Shown: one piece after another, positions 43,923 through 55,500 of the stretch | How positions within the stretch are numbered: the first letter of the stretch is position 1 | How the letters are laid out: the number at the start of each line of letters is the position of its first letter | NCBI GenBank assembly: GCA_022829145.1 | Contig: CM040756.1 | Location: 3,799,680-3,863,679 of the forward strand | Length of the DNA: 64,000 bases | Origin: Albula goreensis | Lineage: Eukaryota; Chordata; Actinopteri; Albuliformes; Albulidae | Reading direction: 5' to 3' | The notes under the pieces: model-generated | Database searches by the model: none | What the model was told of the DNA's origin: nothing | What the model saw: only the letters and a program-made list of their open reading frames with translations | Program-made: the position numbers and the translations under genes

Positions 43923-46845
43923 GGTACTGAAAGACCTGCAGCATCTTCTCCATCACTCTGTCCTTCCGCTTGTCCAGGTGTTTGGACACATCCATGTCCT
44001 CAGATGGAGCTTCTTCTGGAACCTGCACTGTAACCTGGGCCCTGCAGTCATATCCAGGGTTCAGTCAGTGTTCTTGTGAGTTGGGGATTCAGAGCCACAG
44101 GAGAAAGAGGAGGAACTTACCTTTTCTTTGTGTCCTTGTAGTTCTGGAATAAACAATGGCATCAAGATTTAGTTAACAAAAATCTGTATAACACTATCAT
44201 AATGACTCTACTTTGTACATGGTTTCTTAGAGTTTCGAAACCTTACTGAAATCATTGTGTTTACTTGTACATTGAAATTGTATAAGCAACTTGTGTATGA
44301 GATGAAGACTGTTGAAATTAAAAATTGTTGAAACCGTCCAACAGTCCTGAAAATGGGGCCTTGCATATTCATTCACAGTGATTAAAATGTTTATTGTCAA
44401 ATAATACCAGTATATATTTTGGTCTATACAACTTAGGATATAAACACTGTGGCGCCGGGAGAGGTGGAGGGAGGAGCAAGCTCCTCAGCTCCTCCCATTG
44501 TACTGCTGTCAGTCTCCTGGTTTCCTCCCTCAGCCTGGAGAAGTAACTGGAGCTGCAACAGCAGAGGCCTCACTAACAGGCAGGCTCTCCTGCGAGTGAT
44601 TTCTAATCAACTCAGCTGTGAGCACTTGCCTTCAATTAGGCCATCTATTTAAGCACAGCCTAAGAGGCTGAAGAAAGAGACTTTTTGGAACTGCTAGACT
44701 TTTTGTGTTTGGATGGCTGTGCTGTTTTTCTGTTTTGCCCTGGTTTTATGTTTTGCCCTGTTTTGCCCTGTTTCGTATTGAGCCCTTTTGTTAGTGTCTT
44801 TTCCCCAAAAAGGGGATAATAAATGGCCTTTGGCCCTTTCAGTTGAACTTTTTGTTGTGTTTTACTTTCCACACACCACCCGGCACAGTGGCCACGCCTG
44901 CCACTTTGTCACAATACTCATACACAATATTTGTTATTGCCCTTTTAAAACCTTTGTAACATTTACCTGCAGGAAGGTGATGTCCTCACGTCTCATCTCT
45001 TGTTCGATGGATCTGATTGAACAAGAGAGGGCTTCCATGTCTTTTGTCAGTGCCTCAGTCTTCCTCTTCACCAGCTCTCCTTTCTTTTTCTCCTCCTCCT
45101 TCATTGAGGCAATCCCTGAGTTCTCTTCATCTCGTAGGAACTTGTGAAGTTTCTCAAACTCCTCCCGCATCTGTCTCTCACCTTGCTCTGATTGGCTCTG
45201 AGGAGATGGGAAAGACTTGTACCTTAGAGATATGAGCATACCAGGATTTGAGATTGTTCTGAACTCTATAATTTAACATCCAAAGTTAACAAAGTTAACC
45301 CCTTGAAAACCAACAGTGACTATAGCTACAGTTTAACAGGATCCCATATTAGCTGAAATAAAAGAAAGTCTGCAGTTTACACTTCAGAATTACATGCACC
45401 CAATTAAGGTTAAAACCTGTTTAATGAGTATTTAACATGAGTTTATAATTGGACACATTCCCAATTATAAAAGGGTGTGGAAACTTATGCAACCAGGTAA
45501 TTGTACATTCATTATTTTATTTTATTTTTGTTCCCAAAAATGATTCTTATTGTTTTTCACTTTAATGTATTGGTTGCAATTTCACAATAAAGGTAGAAAA
45601 GGTTTTGACATGATTTATCTTGGATAAATTTTTTTACATTACAAAAACCTGCCATTTTAACAGGTGTCTGTGTAGACTTTTTTATATCCACAGTATGTCT
45701 CTGAGACGTTTTGTTTGTTTCGCTTTTTTGCTATGATTTTTGCTGCTCACTGTGATGCGTTTTGCTCTCTGGTCACATGTCTGTTTGGCTTTCTGCATCT
45801 CCTCCAGTTTTGCTTTCAAAGGTTTCAGGGCCTTCCCGAGATCATCCTGCACAGAAATCACAAGCATTGTTACAACATCTTGAAATGGAGAAAAAATCCA
45901 TTTTTAGGAGTAAACCCCCAACATTTAGTTAAACAGTTAATAAATACTGCAACTTCTTCTTTTCATAATGCCACCTTACATAATGGCATTCTTCCCATTA
46001 TAGTAGAAAATAGAATAGTGTCACTTCTATTTTCTCATAAATATAACATGATGGTAATATGTATCTACTGTAGAGCAAATTATACAATTTTGCATTTATG
46101 AACACTCTCCATTTTTACAGCAGGATAATTACTTAATTGATTCAGGCTTCCTTGCTAAAGGTACCTTAACCAGCATACTACACCTCACCCCTTAACCAGC
46201 ATTCTACACTTAACCCCTTAACCAGCATACTACCTTCAACCCCTAGTCCAGCATACTACACTTAACCCCTTAACAAGTTAACCCCTTAACCAGAATAGTA
46301 CATTTATCCCCTTAACCAGCATACTACACATTAACCCTTAACCAGAATAGTAGACTTAACCCCTCAACCAGCATACTACACTTAACCCCTTAACCAGTAT
46401 AGTACATTTTTGCTCCCAAGCGATTAAAAAGCGTTAATGGCCTTCAAACCTTATACTTCAGTGCTGCCTCCTGGACGGGTCTCAGTTTGTGGTTTTCATG
46501 TTTCTCTGAAGTTTGGCAGATGATGCAGATCGGCTCCTCATCATCCAGACAGAAGAGTTTGAGTTTCTCACCGTGGAGACTGCAGAGTGAATCAGAACTG
46601 GCAGAAACTCTCTGGCTTGTCTCCTGAGAAAAGGCCTCACACAGGTTCTTTAGCACTAGGTTACTGGGTGGTTCGGCCCCTGTAGCTTCTATCCGGCAAA
46701 CTGGACATTCCCGAGAGGTCTTACTGTCCCAGCATTGTTTCAGGCAAGCTCTGCAGAAGCTGTGGCTACACATGAGAAGAACTGGATCTGAAAAGATGTC
46801 ACAGCACACAGGACAGGATATATTCTCCTCCATTCTTTTCTGCAT
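43923..46845 (-). CDS. TRIM gene 2: RING-B-box-coiled-coil module of a TRIM-CYLD fusion
   Basis: Exons are 46845-46450 (RING and B-box), 45846-45751 (96 nt), 45197-44967 (231), 44143-44121 (23) and 44041-43923 (119). RING residues are [13 protein letters not shown] and CPVC; the B-box runs from [18 protein letters not shown] to [11 protein letters not shown]; the coiled coil includes [15 protein letters not shown] and [16 protein letters not shown]. The start at 46845 (MQKRMEEN) is the first ATG after the interferon-response element; 46833 is an alternative. Exon 5 ends in phase 1 at a GTGAGT donor. The next acceptor (CTTTTCTTTAACAG, 43717) is only 206 bp away, enters the CYLD-like exon in the matching phase, and no poly(A) signal lies between. 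The natural product is therefore one polypeptide with the CYLD-like module. Confidence 0.85.
44448..44913 (+). mobile_element. Solo LTR-like element
   Basis: It begins TGTGGCGCCGGGAG and ends TTTGTCACA (TG...CA with short inverted ends). It contains a TATA-like TATTTAAG (44645-44652) and AATAAA near 44819. No internal retroelement genes flank it. A clean target duplication was not found. It sits in the intron between TRIM gene 2 exons 3 and 4. Confidence 0.6.
46168..46412. repeat. 26-bp minisatellite in TRIM gene 2 intron 1
   Basis: About nine imperfect copies of CCAGCATACTACACTTAACC and CCTTAA. Confidence 0.85.
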
Positions 46846-46874
46846 TCTGACTTCTGGTCTTTCCCTATAAATTA

Positions 46875-46888
46875 GTTTCACTTTCTCC
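46875..46888 (-). promoter_or_regulatory. Consensus ISRE upstream of TRIM gene 2
   Basis: The minus strand reads GAGAAAGTGAAACT, a perfect match to the interferon-stimulated response element consensus GRGAAANNGAAACT. It lies about 30 bp before the ATG at 46845. Confidence 0.75.
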
Positions 46889-46919
46889 GAGAGCCTTAAA
46901 GAAATTACTTTTGCTTATG

Positions 46920-49470
46920 TGCTAAGTACCTATTTTGTTATCTTCTTGCCTTGGTTATTATAAACTAAATAGTTCACAGTGTATCCTGTGTAAACTGATT
47001 ACTTTGCTGTATAATTTGTACTTTATAATCCATCAGAATCCACTTCAAAGGAGGCTGTTCACTTGACACTCCTTCCTTGTTCCTGTTTTTCCCTTATACA
47101 ACATCAGAACAATGACATCACTGAACCACTCCCACTTTCTTTTCTTTTGTGTGCAGGTATTTTAAGGGCAAATTCCACATTAATTCTCTGCAATGCCATA
47201 GAGAAAGAAAGGTTCATTGTTCCTTGGTTAGGAAATATGGGTTGTTACTCAGAGATCCTTATTCTCGTTATACTTTTATTCTCTATTAACCTTTGTGAGT
47301 GTGTGTTCATATTTGTATGTACAATTCTCATCAATATGCCCCAAACATTATGGTGGCATAAAATGGGGGGTTTGGATTAAACATGCTGTAATTTCTAAAT
47401 GTTAAAACAAAAAAAAGTATAAAATAGCATTTATTAAAAGCTGACATTTTTGCTTTTTTACACATGTGAATTGACTGGTTATGAATTTAAAACTTTGGAG
47501 ACCAAACAAATAAAAAAATAATGTATTTCTTTGTTCCAGACATTATGGAAGACACAGTATATCTAACATGATATGATATTTTTTAATATTAATTAATAAT
47601 ATAAAATAGATATAGAGAGGGATTTACTCCGACACCTCCTCCAAGCTTATTTGTCCATCGACCTCACAATGAACTTGCACCCTTTTTTTCCCTTCCAGAG
47701 ATATCCTCCTGTACTCTGAAAGTAAGAAGTGCATTAACACAAATGAAACATGAGTAACGAGAGTAAACTGGTTGTATTGATGAAATGATACTTTATTTTC
47801 ATCGAAAACTCATAATAAAGGAATGAAAATGATGGAATACTGCTGAGTGGTGATATTTTTGCTGATATGGATGATGGAATGAAGCAGATGGAGAGCAGGA
47901 GAAGGGCAGATCCTCTACCTGAAACAATGTGGGGGGGGGGTCAGTACTCCAACAGCTTCTCAGTCTACCTGGTGTACAAAACTAATCACACTAACATCAT
48001 CTAAGAAAAAAAGGAAATCCAAGGTAACTTGCATGTGTTTTTGTGTCTCGTTTTTGTGTCTTGCATCTATAGTGTGAAACTTAAGAACAGAAATATGACT
48101 TTCAGGTGCATCCTTCCTGAGTCTGTGGACAAGTGTCACGAGAGGCTGATTGCACAGCTCAGTTTGGGTGGGGAAAAAAAAGTAAACCCACAAAGGTCAA
48201 CATATTTTGCATATCGCTGAAAGATAAACTGCTTTGTTTCTCTGTGCAGTAAAGGGTCAACCAAGGCAGCCATATCATTACATTACACTACAGTCATTTA
48301 GTTGACGCTCTTATCCAGAGCAACTGACAAAGCACATTAAGTGCATCCTCCTGATCATAAGTAACACTACCAGACCTTAGCGAACCACATTTCCCAACTA
48401 GCAAGTACCTAAGCAGTATCACTTAGCAACAGTGCAGGTTAGCCATGCTAGTGCAAATTAAAATACAAACAATAAATATCACTAATACCTGCTCACAAAA
48501 CTCAAAGCCAAAACAACAGACCTCAACTGTGCGTAAAGTGCAGTGTGAAGAGGTGAAAAACAGACAGGTTTGGGATTGAATGCCTCTTACCCGCTAAGCT
48601 ATTGGCTGTGGTGCTGAAGCGTAGAGGGGGGGCGGATCGAAGGTTGTCCTGCCTGGTTGAAACGCTCTTTGATTGGACGGAGAGAGGTGTGATCGACCAC
48701 AGAAAAGCAGGGATAGGACGTCACACACAACCACACAGCACTGAACAATCATTTACACACTATGTTTGCACATTTTTAAAACAGAATAAATTGAATAACA
48801 GTGAAATAATCCATGGAAGAAAGGCAATGCACACACGTGAATTATTAACAAACGAGGCTCATTATATTTCTCTGGTTCTAAGTTCTCGATCGCAGTGAAC
48901 TGAACTCAATTTTAAGAGGAAGACACTGTTTTTTTCTGTTTTTCCTTTTCAGTCCACGGCCACTGCCCCTCTTTAGGAAACAACTTCACAGTTGAAGCTT
49001 CCAGAGATTTTGAGCTGCAGTTACATCGTTTTGGTAAAATACAGAATTTGAGAGTCAGGACATCCCTGCCAGTGTTGTGTAAAGGATAGTGAACTTAAGA
49101 CGTAAACCAGCTCTGAACTGAAAGCATAATGTTCCAGGTTCTGCTGCTGATCTACACTTGAATAAGATGCCTGTACCCAGCTGTTTTAAAAGAATGCAAG
49201 CTGAGCAAGTTGCTTCAAATAAGAACAACTGTTTAATGTTAATGTAATGAGTGATTCAGTGCTTCCCTACTTCACAGCTAGTTTCCCCTCTCTGTGTTTT
49301 CCTTCTCCCTTCATCCCACGCACCACCCCCAGGTAAGTGACTATTGAACTCCAGTGCCCATTATAGTGATGCAGGTGGATGTGGTGACTATGTGCAATAG
49401 TTTTTTTTTAATGTATTATGTAACTGAAAGGCAAAAAGAGGAAGGCGCTGTTTCAGAGGGATGTCCCCAC
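46920..49470. other. Intergenic between TRIM gene 2 and TRIM gene 3 tail
   Basis: No gene was recognised. It contains a dispersed repeat tail at about 48275-48345 (CATTTAGTTGACGCTCTTAT, CCAGAGCAACTGAC), the usual 3' end of fish SINE/LINE families. AATAAA-like sites occur on both strands. Confidence 0.45.
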
Positions 49471-49547
49471 CTCGTATTTCCTGGAAGCTGAGACGAGGTT
49501 CTTCAGTCGCAGGGTGCTGTCCCCGCTGGTCCCTTAGGCTGATGCTC
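49471..49547 (-). other. TRIM gene 3 tail exon S (alternative or terminal)
   Basis: The acceptor GTACACAG and donor-like GTGGGG bound 77 nt. Entered from exon N (phase 1) it stops at once (ASA and a stop). Entered from exon 50441-50333 (phase 2) it reads SISLRDQRGQHPATEEP, similar to exon N (NTLPRDHRPGAVEPTSQ). It is probably a duplicated, possibly mutually exclusive, exon. Confidence 0.4.
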
Positions 49548-52500
49548 CTGTGTACAGTCAGATAGGAAGCTATGAGTAAAATTCACCTGTTTTCTGTGCT
49601 TGATCATAATGGGAGTTAGAATGTGATCATGTGTGTTTTAAAACCTAAACAGGAAAGTTCCTTGATGATTTTAGAAAACCCAAAAAATCCTTATATCTTG
49701 GGAATTCAGTCCATGAGGATCAAACAGCACAATGGCGCACAGCTTCTACCTACACAGGTGGGAATATAGATAGGGGTTGAACGACCCCTCTCACAAACTC
49801 CTGTTATGGACAAGCAAAGGCCACACCTTCCATGTCCTGCTTCTGCCCGTGGTCGCTGCGCTGACACTGGGAGGCGAATCCCGGTCTGCCCCCCGTGTGA
49901 GGTGGACGGGCCCCAGGTAAGGCTAGGTATATGAGGTAAGGGATTCACTGCTCCTGGGATGTGTCTTGGGGCTCTTCCTACATCTGAGAAATTCAGAGGA
50001 TGGAAAATGTTTTTTTTTTTTTTTTTTTCCCCATAGGTAAAAAGATGAGGATGCTGTTTTTGGGTGTTCTCACCTTGGGAGGTCGGCTCTACAGCCCCTG
50101 GCCGATGGTCCCTTGGGAGGGTATTCCTGTGGAGAGTCAGACAGGAAAATGCTAAAATAATATTTGTCTTCCTTTAAACGTTTTTTCTGTGACTGATCAT
50201 ATACAAGTTAAATGTGATCATATACAGTATGTGTTCTAAAATGGAAGGTATCGCAATATAGATTGACAGTGGGGTCATGGATGGTGGGGTCAGTGGAGAT
50301 GGGGGGTGGGGGGGTTGGTTGGCCCTGCTTACCTTGAATTCCCTGTCACCGCCTGCTGTGATTGGACTGATGATGGAGGATGGGTACTGGTCTGCTCCCT
50401 GCGCAAGGTACCTGGAAGAGGTAGGACGAGTTTGGATATAGCTGTGTAGGAGGTCAAACAGACAGTGATCAGAGGATGAACGCAACTGCAGTCCCATTCT
50501 CAGGTTCAAGAGCCCAGGTAGGATGTACTCTTTAAAAATTAAAAGCATCTGAATGAACAAAATTTAAAACAAAATTCAATCAAATTTCAATTTCAGGGGG
50601 ACTTCCGGTGACGCCATGTTGGAAATAGCAGCTTAAAACTGAACTCCGTCGGTTAACTGTTAATCTTCCTAACAAAACTATTTAAAACTCGGCAAAATTG
50701 CATAAACTCGACATGGCCACCTCTGCGAGAGGCAGAAGCTCGAAACAGGAGCACACGAATGACAAAAACGAAAATTTGAAGCAGCTAACTTTAAAACAGA
50801 CATCGAGTGATGCGGCAGGGGCTAGCACTAGCAACTATGAGTCCAAAATATTAGTTGAACTGGAGAAGTTAAGGAAAGAAAATCAAGACGGACACACGCA
50901 GACCAGACTGTCGCTGACAAAAATTGATTCTTCCATGCAAGAACTCAAAGACGAAATGACTAAACTTGAAAAAGAACTACGGAGGCAGAAGGACGTATTA
51001 GCGTTGCGGAGGAAACCGGGATGAGACACCAGAGAGCAATACGGTACCTGCTACATAGAGAGATGGACCTGACGGCCAGGTGTGAAGACCTGCAGAACAG
51101 GTCAAGACGAAATAATTTAAGAATTTATCGAGTGCCCGAAGGGAGTGAAGGAAAGGATGCGAAGGCTTTTGTGAAGGAACTAATTCAATCAGTCCTCCAA
51201 CCGATGCCTGATGTGAATTTACAAATTGAGAGAGCCCACCGATCCCTAACAGCTAAGCCAAAGAACCCCAATGCTACTCCGAGATCACTGATTGTCAAGT
51301 TTCTGGACTACTCTGTGAAGGACGCTATTCTAAGACAGGCTTGGAGACAAAGACAGATCCTATACAAAACAGAGCCGATATTCTTCGACCATGATTATTC
51401 CCCGGAGCTGCAAAAAAAAGAAAAAAAAGAGAACCAAGGTCCGTGATGTCATTAAACAGCTAAAGCAAAAAAACATCAGCGCCAAATGCATCTACCCAGC
51501 ACAGCTAAGGATCTTCACTGGTGAGGGTGAAAAGACCTACTCGACGTTAACACAAGCTCTTCCGGTGCTACGGGAGCTCGCGATCCAGGCCCGGGTGGAT
51601 GAGAGGGAGCGGATGGAGAGCGAGCTGTCCCACTACAAGTGGAGCACCGCGGGAGAGAGGAGAGGGAAAGACCCGGCGGTGCTACCATCTATGGATGTCA
51701 GAGCTTTCCTCAGCGGAGATGAATGACGCCGAGTCTTACTTTATCGAGTTTAAAACAATCAACGTTAGGATGAATACCAAGTTCTACAAGTTTTACAAGA
51801 GACGGAACTCAGTAAACCGCGAGTACTACCCGCATACCGAGCAGCAACGACCGCTTCATTAGCTGGACGACAGCAGCTCCGACACCGTGTGTGTGTGTCC
51901 CACGGAGGAGTAGTCACCCTCCTCAGCCCAGGCTACACCGGGGACTGGTTCATGTTCAGGTTTGAAGTAGATAAACAACAAAATAATACTGAAAAATCCA
52001 GTTGGGTATTTGGAAGTTCACTTTACTTTGTTTCTTTAATGTTATTTGTTTTATTCTGCCTTGAGATGGGTCATGGGTCACTGTCATTGTACATTATTTC
52101 AGTTATTCCTGATTATATGTGTATTTGTAAAATGCTGAGAGGAGAGCATACTAAAAAGCACAAATCAATCATACATGGATAGCTTAAATTGTATCAGTTA
52201 TAATGTAAAGGGTATAAGTAGTCCAATTAAGAGAAAAAAAATATTCAACCAACTTAAAAAACTACACTGCTCTGTAGCAATGATACAAGAGACTCATCTT
52301 GCTAAATAAATCAGTTTATTTTAGCCATGAAAAAGTAATTGAGGATAAAGAGGGTAGGTATGTGATGGTAATAGGTACTATTGGAGGTACTAAAATTACA
52401 CTGGTTAATCTATATGCCCCGAACGAGGACTGTCCAAATTTCTTTAAGAGGATAGCATCCCTATTAGCAGACAGAGCAGAGGGAATTATTTTAATAGGGG

Positions 52501-55500
52501 GAGACTTCAATTGCATTCTGAGACAAACTGTAGATAGGCTTCCAGCAGGAGTGGGCTCTATGTCCAAGAAATCTATAACTCTTCATGCAATGATGGATGA
52601 ACTGGGTCTGGTGGACGTTTGGCGACACCTACATCCTAGAAAAGGACTATACCTTCATGTCACAGGTGCATGGTAGTCACTCCAGACTAGACATGTTTTT
52701 GATATCAGGAACAGATATTTACAGAACTAGTGAATGTAATATAGAACCAATAACTATATCGGACCATGCTCCTGTCACTGTAAAGATACAGATTGGACTG
52801 AAGAAGCAGTTTAAATACTGGAGACTCAATGTATCATTACTAAACGATGAAGCTATTCAACAAGAAATCCGTAAAAACTTAACAGACTATTTGAAACTTA
52901 ATGATAATGACACAGTCTCCCCCTCTACTCTCTGGGAGGCAGCCAAGGCGGTGACGAGGGGTAATATTATTGCTATCTCATCCAGATTAAAAAAGCAAAG
53001 ACTAGCCCAACAGGTTGCATTAGAGAGGGAAATTAAAAGGTTAGAGTCACAGTATCAACAATCAAAGAAACACCAAGTTCTGGAATTATTAAAAGAAAAG
53101 AAACAGAAATTGGATGATCTATTGACTTACAAGGCAGAAGGAGCATTGCGATTTATAAACAGGAAGTACTACGAATTTGGTAATAAAGCAAGCCGCTTGC
53201 TGGCCTTCCAGCTGCGTAAAGCTCAGTCTAACAGAGTAGTGCGTAAAATAAAATGCCCAAATACTGACCAGATGTTAACCCAACCAAAAGATATCTCGGA
53301 GGCTTTCGCTACTTATTATCAAAAGCTATATACAGTTGAAGATCAGCCTCATAAAAAAGAAAAGATTGAATCCTTCCTTAATTCAGTTAATTTAACCAGA
53401 TTAACAGTAGATGAGGCAGATACAATGACACATCCAATTACAGAAGAAGAAATCAAAGAAAATATTCTCAAACTTAAAAATAACAAATCTCCAGGGGTAG
53501 ATGGACTTCCAGGAGAATATTATAAAATGTTGATAAATGAGTTAACTCCAGTTTTGTGTAGAGTATACAACTACGGCTCTAACAGAAGGACACCCTCCTG
53601 GGTCATGGTCAGATGCAGTGATAAGTGTTATTCATAAAGACAATAAAGACCCGACGCTATGTACATCTTACCGCCCTATCAGTCTCCTATGTGTAGATCT
53701 TAAAATCTTGACCTCCATTATAGCAAATAGAATACAAAAGTATATTAGGAAACTTATAAAACCAGACCAGACAGGTTTTATTAACAATAGACAGGGAACT
53801 GATAATGTAAGACGAGCCTTGAACCTGCAATCACTTGCGTCCAAGAGGGACACCACGTCAATGCTTCTCAGCCTAGACGCTGAGAAGGCATTCGACAGGG
53901 TCGATTGGACCTTTTTAGAACAGACTCTCGGCAAAATGGGTTTTAATGATGTTTTTGTGAGGTGGATCAAAACTTTTATAAAAATCAAGATCAAGAGTTA
54001 GAGTAAACGGGCATTGCTCCGAATTTTTTCCGCTGGGAAGGGGTACACGTCAAGGAGATGCTTTGTCGCCATCTTTGTTCGCTCTCAGCATTGAACCACT
54101 AGCCGAACTGATAAGATCTGATCACCTTATACAGGGAATACATGATGAAGGAAATAATCAACATAAACTGGCACTTTTCGCAGATGATATATTAATATTT
54201 CTGGAAAATCCTGTTACCTCTGTCCCTGCACTCCTACATGTTCTTAATGAATACGGTAACGTGTCGGGTTATAAGGTTAATACGAACAAATCTGAAGCCA
54301 TGATGATTGTTGGGGATTAGCCCCCAGTTAGATGATTTGGTCTCTTTCAGAAGATCCAATCAGGGATTCAGATATCTTGGTGTTTTTCTCACACCTAAAC
54401 CCACACAATTATTTTCCTCTAACTACGATAAACTGATTAAAGAAATCAAAAAGGATTTAAATAGATGGGATGTGCTCCTTTATCATTCTTTGGCAGAATA
54501 GAGTCTGTGAGAATGAATATCCTACCAAGACTACTATTCTTATTTCAGTCCCTCCCTATCACAGTACCGCAATCTATATTTAAGTCATTAGAAAAACTAA
54601 TATCAAAATTCATTTGGCGAAACCGAAGACCAAGAATACGGTTGAAAGTACTGATGTCAGCAAAAGAGAAAGGAGGCCTGAATCTACCTAATCTAAAATT
54701 TTACTACTGGGCAGCCCAGTTGCGGCGGTGGAGGCATGGGTGGTCAGGAACTTAGAGACTGGATGGGTCTCCATTGAACAAAACTCCATACCAGGGGTAC
54801 CGCTATCTAGTCTTCCATTTCTTAGCCAGCAATCTCAGAAAAAGCTTAAAATCAATAATCTATGGATTAGACACACATTGAAGGTTTGGAATTTACTTCA
54901 AAAACAACTAAAGGGAGCTGTAGTCCTGTCACGGGCCATGCCTATAGTAGGGAATATAGAGTTTTTACCATCTATGTATGACAGGGCTTATAAAAGATGG
55001 GCGGAGAATGGTCTGATAGTAATAAATCAGCTCCTGGAGGGCATGTATTTAAATCTTTTTCACAACTTAGAGATAAGTTTAACCTACCTTCAAGTGACCT
55101 ATATAGATATTTACAAATCAGACATTATGTTACAAAAATACAGATTGGGAAAATATACGAAAGGAACCTACAAATATAGAAAGTCATTTTATACATATGT
55201 TTGAACACCGCTCCTCAACAAAAAAACAAATATCTCACATGTACAAAAACTAAGGATGGATATGTCAGACAATACATTACACATCAAGCAACAATGGGAA
55301 CTGGAGCTGAATGCAATAATAAATGATGACTCTTGGGAAAACATATGTTCCAGATGCCACAAGGGGTTGGAAGCCAACTATACAAGGAATTTGACTGGAA
55401 GGTCAAAATCAGGTTCTTCAGGACACCATTAACAACTTTTGTCTCCAAGAATAATCCCAGCAACAAATGCTGGAGGAAATGTGGTTTGGTCGGCGACCAT

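Noticed and set aside
47960-48193. Minus-strand open frame containing TELCNQPLVTLVHRLRKDA
   Set aside because: It looks protein-like but has no start, splice partner or known family; not enough to call.
49706-49948. Minus-strand 80-codon open frame left of the TRIM gene 3 tail
   Set aside because: No phase-compatible splice sites and no recognisable domain.
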